Source: Magnetovibrio sp.
GTDB taxonomy: Bacteria > Pseudomonadota > Alphaproteobacteria > Rhodospirillales > Magnetovibrionaceae
Assembly (NCBI GenBank): GCA_028281525.1
Contig: JANQJR010000039.1
Span: 35,487 to 99,486 of the forward strand
Direction of reading: 5' to 3'
DNA: 64,000 nt
In this document: positions 61,801 to 64,000 of the stretch, one piece after another
How the letters are laid out: every line of letters starts with the position of its first letter
How positions within the stretch are numbered: the first letter of the stretch is position 1
Translations under genes and position numbers: made by a program
Notes under the pieces: generated by a model
Told to the model about the DNA's origin: nothing
Seen by the model: the letters and a program-made list of their open reading frames with translations, nothing else
The model's database searches: none

Positions 61801-64000
61801 GTCTTGGAGCTTGCGAAATATGGTGTCGAAGGTCTGGATGTGATCACCAAGATCCAGAAAAAAGTCGACGGTTATATCGCTGATGAGATTGAAAAGTCCG
61901 TCAACATCAGGGATGCCCGTTACGAGGTTGACTTGAGGAAGATGATCGAGAAAGGGGATCCGGCGATCGTGTCGTTGAATGCCGAAATCTTCGGCGGCAA
62001 CATCAAACAAACCCTGCCGCTTTATATCAATCCCAAGGACATCGGCAAAAACGTGGAAAAGATGGCCATCGTCGGCCTGCATGGACTGTCGCATCTGGCC
62101 GAAAAAGTGATCGACGAGGTGAGCTTTATCGTTCCCGGATCACTGAGGCACAAACTGCACAATCACATCGCCAGCCACGCCAATGCACGTGCAAAAACAA
62201 TCAATGGGGAGCTGGTCACATATAAACAGGAGGAAGGCCTCTCTGACGCAGAACTTGCCGCATTCAAGAAAGTACTCAATCAAAAGATCAATGTGTCGAA
62301 CAACGCTTACATGAAAAGGGACCGTATGGTGTCCGTTTTGCTGCGCAATGGGCTGGATAACTTGACCACAAAAACGTTCACCAGTGAGCTCCTCGAAGCA
62401 GGCCACACCGGTCTGTGCCTTGACAACGTTAAAGGGGATATTCGTCAAGACAACTGTACGGATGCAAGCGCCACGCGTTGGTCGACGGTCAATCTCACTA
62501 AAAAGGATACGCACACGTATGTGAATATTATCGACGCCAAAAGCAAAAATTGTGTTGCGCCGGTCGGGACGTGGAAAAAGGTTACAAAAACTTACTCTGA
62601 CGACAAATTCGGCAGCAGCGCTTCCTTTACATTTAAAACGAACGTTTTCACAGGCGACGGTGAAATAACGGTTCGCAAATGCGGCAGTTCATCGGAATTT
62701 GCATGGAAAGTTCTGGACCACGGCACAAACTGGATGTTGATGGCCAACCAGGCGACCCAGAAGTGCGTACACTTCACTGCGTCAAGCGCCATCCCTGGCC
62801 ATGCCAAGGCCGAATGGAAACCGTGCGTTGGCTCCGCCAATCAAGTGTTCCGCATCATGGACAGCGCCACGCCCAAATACTACGCCAACCAAATTGCGCT
62901 AAAAAATGATCAGCTCGGCCTTTGTGTGGGTGAAGCGAACAAGGACACGACAGTTCCCATGACCACGTGCGACAAGGCTGCGTACTACGACTACATGGTG
63001 GACGACCGCGGGTATGCAAAGTTCATCAATCACAAGACCGGCAATTGCCTGCAGCCTGACGGCTACAAGCTCGGCGCCGAAATGATCGAGGTTCCATGCA
63101 CGCAACTGGACTATCAATGGTGGGATGGCATGTCGCAGGCAGGTGGCATCATCATCAAGAACGCCCAGACGAAACGCTGCACAAACCCGCCGTCTGAAAT
63201 TGAAGATGTGCCGCCGACGCAAGTGGATTGTGATGCGCGCAACAATGCGGTCCTTACGCCGCTGAAGGCGATGTACCGCTATACCGGTCCGACCTGGAAG
63301 GTCGTTACGTCCACGACGATTCCGCCAAAAAGCGATCTTTTCAAAACTGGAACTTCTGGATACGTTTGCTCGTTCAAACACAAAGGCAGCTTTGTTCCTG
63401 GTATCTTGATAGATAAATCTTGCATGACCACTCTGTCTGGGACGCTGTCACAGTTCCACAGCACAGGAAAATTCCGGGTGCTGATGAATTCAGAAGCCAA
63501 TGATATGGTCTGGCTGCGGAACGCAGGTAAGAAATTGCAAAGGCTCAATATCCCCACCGGTGGGTTTGGCGTCGGAACCAAGGGGGGGGCGGCAAATATC
63601 TATACCTGTCGTGCCCCAGGAAGAAAGATTACCGTGAACACGACCAATGGGTTTAAGAAAATTCCCATGCCGGCAATCATTGGTTGGACCGCAGACGGAA
63701 AACTATGTCATGCGATTGATTCCTTTGAAACCATAGGCATACCACTCACCGTGGATGTGCCCCCGGCAACCGAATTTGATATCCTGTCACGTTGGGACAA
63801 AGCTGCCTTCGTGCTTCAAGGATCGGCCGCGGAGACCATCCAACAACCAACCGAGGTCCCGGGAACCCCGAAACCGAAACCGAAACCGGTAAGGAACCTT
63901 GCGCTTGTCAAACACGCCCCGGTCTGGATCGTCGGCACAGATAACGCCCCCTATGCCTGGAACGCTCAACGCGGTCACTGGATGAAGCAAAAAGGGTGCC
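55897..64000 (+). CDS. Giant secreted repeat protein C, 3' end outside the window
   Basis: At least 2701 residues; the frame is open to the last base. Signal peptide MTRLTKWIAKVGIVFGLLLLAG...AQAA (about 27). Four tandem units (about 30-1230) marked by GLNLLGKAD, LNVLGQLGI, LNIFGHIDA and MNVFGHMHL. The motifs WRKPFGISYLDL (about 1248) and WHKPFDIPGFTI (about 1559) open the next two domains. A beta-rich stretch leads to the helical hairpin starting FNELNSGFADAEKALDKAQA (1838), capped by C1908-x7-C1916, then HFPIDLDPRVG. A helical part precedes ricin-like repeats from about 2173 (GLCLDNV, LGLCVGE, GNCLQPDG, KRCTNPP) and DM9-like units starting near 2491 and 2571 (YVCSFKHKGSFVPG and CRAPGRKIT). 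A Pro/Lys-rich linker (TPKPKPKPV) is followed by NAPYAWNAQRGHW at the window edge, so at least one more domain follows. ATG preceded by GCCGGGGGCCGGATC. Closer to B than to A in the hairpin and FPIDLDP region. Function inferred as for A. Confidence 0.85.
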   Translation, partial: MTRLTKWIAKVGIVFGLLLLAGTPLAQAASKAQQAYELIPLLKDIPGISKLPVRNVHKHGGVYTSADVTLHGRKTTIVKFKENGIQMGAVVPSDFKLTDVLPIPSDTPFDGVRFPHVAVIYLPAGHQKQTLNVSALPNPVRIALQGQSSVSVNAGLNLLGKADFSSSRAVKQVLQAVGVSNFSLPLSGTFSTDLFKADLKQADQLLDNLHLNFTLPQLRIPHMPSSVAVKKGAQFSIVAKKLKNATHREYFAGVNGDLTAKIGTKTVDFDFYVLAEKSSANKKVTLKGDTDKRKTTVKVGDFTLDSLNLTAVKDGNKWDVAVNATSELKNKKIGVSASVPAHGSPKITITSQMTLAELTSLNVPGLTDVKLDSIEVEKGSFQAKAKIKKTEVDIATFKKNGRTYIAVATPKPIHISNLIPQIGKTPLDDVSFDHMSYIWAPQGGALNELQVSELPKNVQGVMKENKTSFAVKVGLNVLGQLGIEKNGDLGKMLSAVGAYKSSLPLQGVLSPSVFTTKGSASQIKNDILDHLHLNIPLDVSALHLPKAVTLKTADLKITGVNKGGTRTMDVNISGELDVQAHNEKVAFTYGVDIQKPSGQLSKVVISGGTKKKGMSLHLPLVSSFQLTDMTFNAEKSGSKAWDWDIEGKSTFRNKAVDASYAHDKNGQSLLQITTKMTLADIVGQKNLPGLDDMELDYIAAHSGLWNVQGKVKGEKTYIQVQKPKGGTDHLVAVHLDDLSLASLIPGGHSSSSPLNRVKFDNMVALYNPGAKTKLSASGLSDDALKWVKASSANPELKKGLNIFGHIDAQTSGELKSMLSQVGVKDLKLPLKGAISPESFSQNLSSAKTAVLNALDVNVPLNFSIPGAPKSVSVQRANLEIKGKDAKGNPALNVDVKGILEFAQGSSKADFKFNVDVVKHEGHDKIMIKANEVKGETLKISMIEEFELSEMTFAANNIYGTWATYVGGYATVRGTKIGLVLGKFPGKADVIGINTKGLTLAELIGEKGLPGIDGVELTKIDIYGAYNSLPARMIVKGDIKGHPASMQIQKASSGKHFIAIDLGNFNLGSLIPGAKSSPLKDVEFSNMVMVHNPTSAAVKLKSPNISGDAQSWIQQSNQNPTINPGMNVFGHMHLKTSGHLKTLLHDVGVRDVKLPLNGRLSPKAFEQSILKNLDIKVNLPKLAIPGVGQYLTLTQERLEISGKKGLAVKVKADADVKVKDESLAFDIEVDYNETKRELDINGSNTKVWRKPFGISYLDLDNLTLGLKRKKTNTVEYDLDIGAKAKVGRHSNLDVQINIVEDDGRVTDATFQIDGPMKLSDIPEVNKVPHADRFTLNKLIISEHGLEADTTFNNHKTDFFAFHGSGWNVALTQTDFNLGELITVPGDFLKEISFPFAAVMLSESGLNKPYNELSKVGRDAMKDIFSGTDNINIKKGLAFVAGFHPAHAGSLGKPLGKMGVGSGIAIMGEIGGLYGGAASVTLAGELANAGSHSLPSFMDFAKNEQIDFFIKSTKTELDIGIQIDITTKIKSDTLTFDTSIAVADVDGGELGLSLNGSMDGSWHKPFDIPGFTIDGVTINATVDDAGVELGFGGSTTIDKDKFVLASEIQFSEALVPDAGAFTFSADSVDIFFVQEVLLNMLGDEFKLDIPAGIFPTFDKPSISFVSPGAKQLKVGKKEVFTKQGFHMSGGLDWLGHKDLGEVKLTIDPTSGIDAAGDISPMKIGPLDLKKNDFKIDIDIADFAKGDFIPTINLTSNIEIEYLDIHDDFEIALNKNGMSFESKVNAGSDFSYDATFMLSGVDLSAAHPGFKDADFAMEGDIKMDIGEFIGKPMKKAVDVVFNELNSGFADAEKALDKAQAKVDHLTGEINAEREKVRKERQAAEKKVDDAEKRVDHLRSKIDDAWKSYHSCHGLFKWFCEGAYAIEIGILKAAMDVAEEALKFAATLIDHFPIDLDPRVGILIAARDVADGVLELAKYGVEGLDVITKIQKKVDGYIADEIEKSVNIRDARYEVDLRKMIEKGDPAIVSLNAEIFGGNIKQTLPLYINPKDIGKNVEKMAIVGLHGLSHLAEKVIDEVSFIVPGSLRHKLHNHIASHANARAKTINGELVTYKQEEGLSDAELAAFKKVLNQKINVSNNAYMKRDRMVSVLLRNGLDNLTTKTFTSELLEAGHTGLCLDNVKGDIRQDNCTDASATRWSTVNLTKKDTHTYVNIIDAKSKNCVAPVGTWKKVTKTYSDDKFGSSASFTFKTNVFTGDGEITVRKCGSSSEFAWKVLDHGTNWMLMANQATQKCVHFTASSAIPGHAKAEWKPCVGSANQVFRIMDSATPKYYANQIALKNDQLGLCVGEANKDTTVPMTTCDKAAYYDYMVDDRGYAKFINHKTGNCLQPDGYKLGAEMIEVPCTQLDYQWWDGMSQAGGIIIKNAQTKRCTNPPSEIEDVPPTQVDCDARNNAVLTPLKAMYRYTGPTWKVVTSTTIPPKSDLFKTGTSGYVCSFKHKGSFVPGILIDKSCMTTLSGTLSQFHSTGKFRVLMNSEANDMVWLRNAGKKLQRLNIPTGGFGVGTKGGAANIYTCRAPGRKITVNTTNGFKKIPMPAIIGWTADGKLCHAIDSFETIGIPLTVDVPPATEFDILSRWDKAAFVLQGSAAETIQQPTEVPGTPKPKPKPVRNLALVKHAPVWIVGTDNAPYAWNAQRGHWMKQKGC
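55990..59590 (+). repeat. Four tandem ~325-codon units in giant C
   Basis: The Asn codon of the LNxFG motif recurs at 56365, 57322, 58297 and 59272, giving periods of 957, 975 and 975 bp. Each unit also repeats a PLKDVEFSNMVMVHNP-type block and an LxLPLKG block, with a LPGLDDMELDYI-type block between the motifs of successive units. Units are diverged in DNA, unlike the pair in giant B. Confidence 0.82.

Overview
The window looks like a piece of an alphaproteobacterial chromosome, most likely a marine or aquatic Rhodospirillales relative. That placement is an inference from gene content: a Zur/ZnuABC cluster with folE-hisI-DUF1826, a TPR-glycosyltransferase fusion, and moderately GC-rich coding sequence. 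No rRNA, tRNA, CRISPR array, phage gene or intact insertion sequence was seen.

Layout. (1) 1-3100: an OmpR-type response regulator cut by the window edge, and a divergent FecR-domain/RTX-repeat exoprotein followed by a decayed copy of its C-terminal tail. (2) 3731-12747: a contact-dependent inhibition-type two-partner locus made of a TpsB/CdiB transporter, a 2162-residue TpsA/CdiA with a PD-(D/E)XK-like nuclease tip, and an overlapping candidate immunity gene. (3) 12943-14844: a TPR/heptosyltransferase-like protein. (4) 15359-20892: a zinc-starvation regulon arranged around one perfect Zur-like palindrome. It contains znuA-folE-hisI-DUF1826 leftward, with a CDF-transporter fragment after them, and znuC-znuB-zur rightward. 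(5) 21331-28349: a TonB-dependent metal-uptake operon (DUF2946, receptor, His-rich periplasmic protein, membrane polyferredoxin, CcdA/SafE-like protein, TonB, ExbB, ExbD). (6) 28436-30084: a leftward cupin-GNAT-cupin operon.

(7) 30431-64000 is the most unusual part. Three paralogous giant secreted proteins (2941, 2973 and at least 2701 residues, the last cut by the window end) share one architecture. Each has a signal peptide, exactly four tandem beta-rich units of about 320-350 residues, two domains opened by a W-x-[DK]-P-F-[GD]-like motif, a helical hairpin capped by an invariant C-x7-C pair, a helical segment, ricin-type lectin repeats and terminal DM9/DUF3421-like repeats. Giant A is followed after 44 bp by a lipoprotein with TPRs and a C-terminal secretin domain. 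Giant B is followed by a small secreted protein. An OmpR-type regulator, a LuxR-type regulator and a hybrid histidine kinase sit between giants B and C. I infer a self-contained lectin-tipped surface or exoprotein system with its own outer-membrane exit and two-component control. I recognise no described system with this arrangement.

A dispersed intergenic repeat (long copies near 3210 and 51680, a deleted copy near 21045, a fragment near 52045) punctuates the window. It carries a hairpin whose stem pairing is kept between copies despite sequence change. Family names were assigned by reading motifs; no database search was run.
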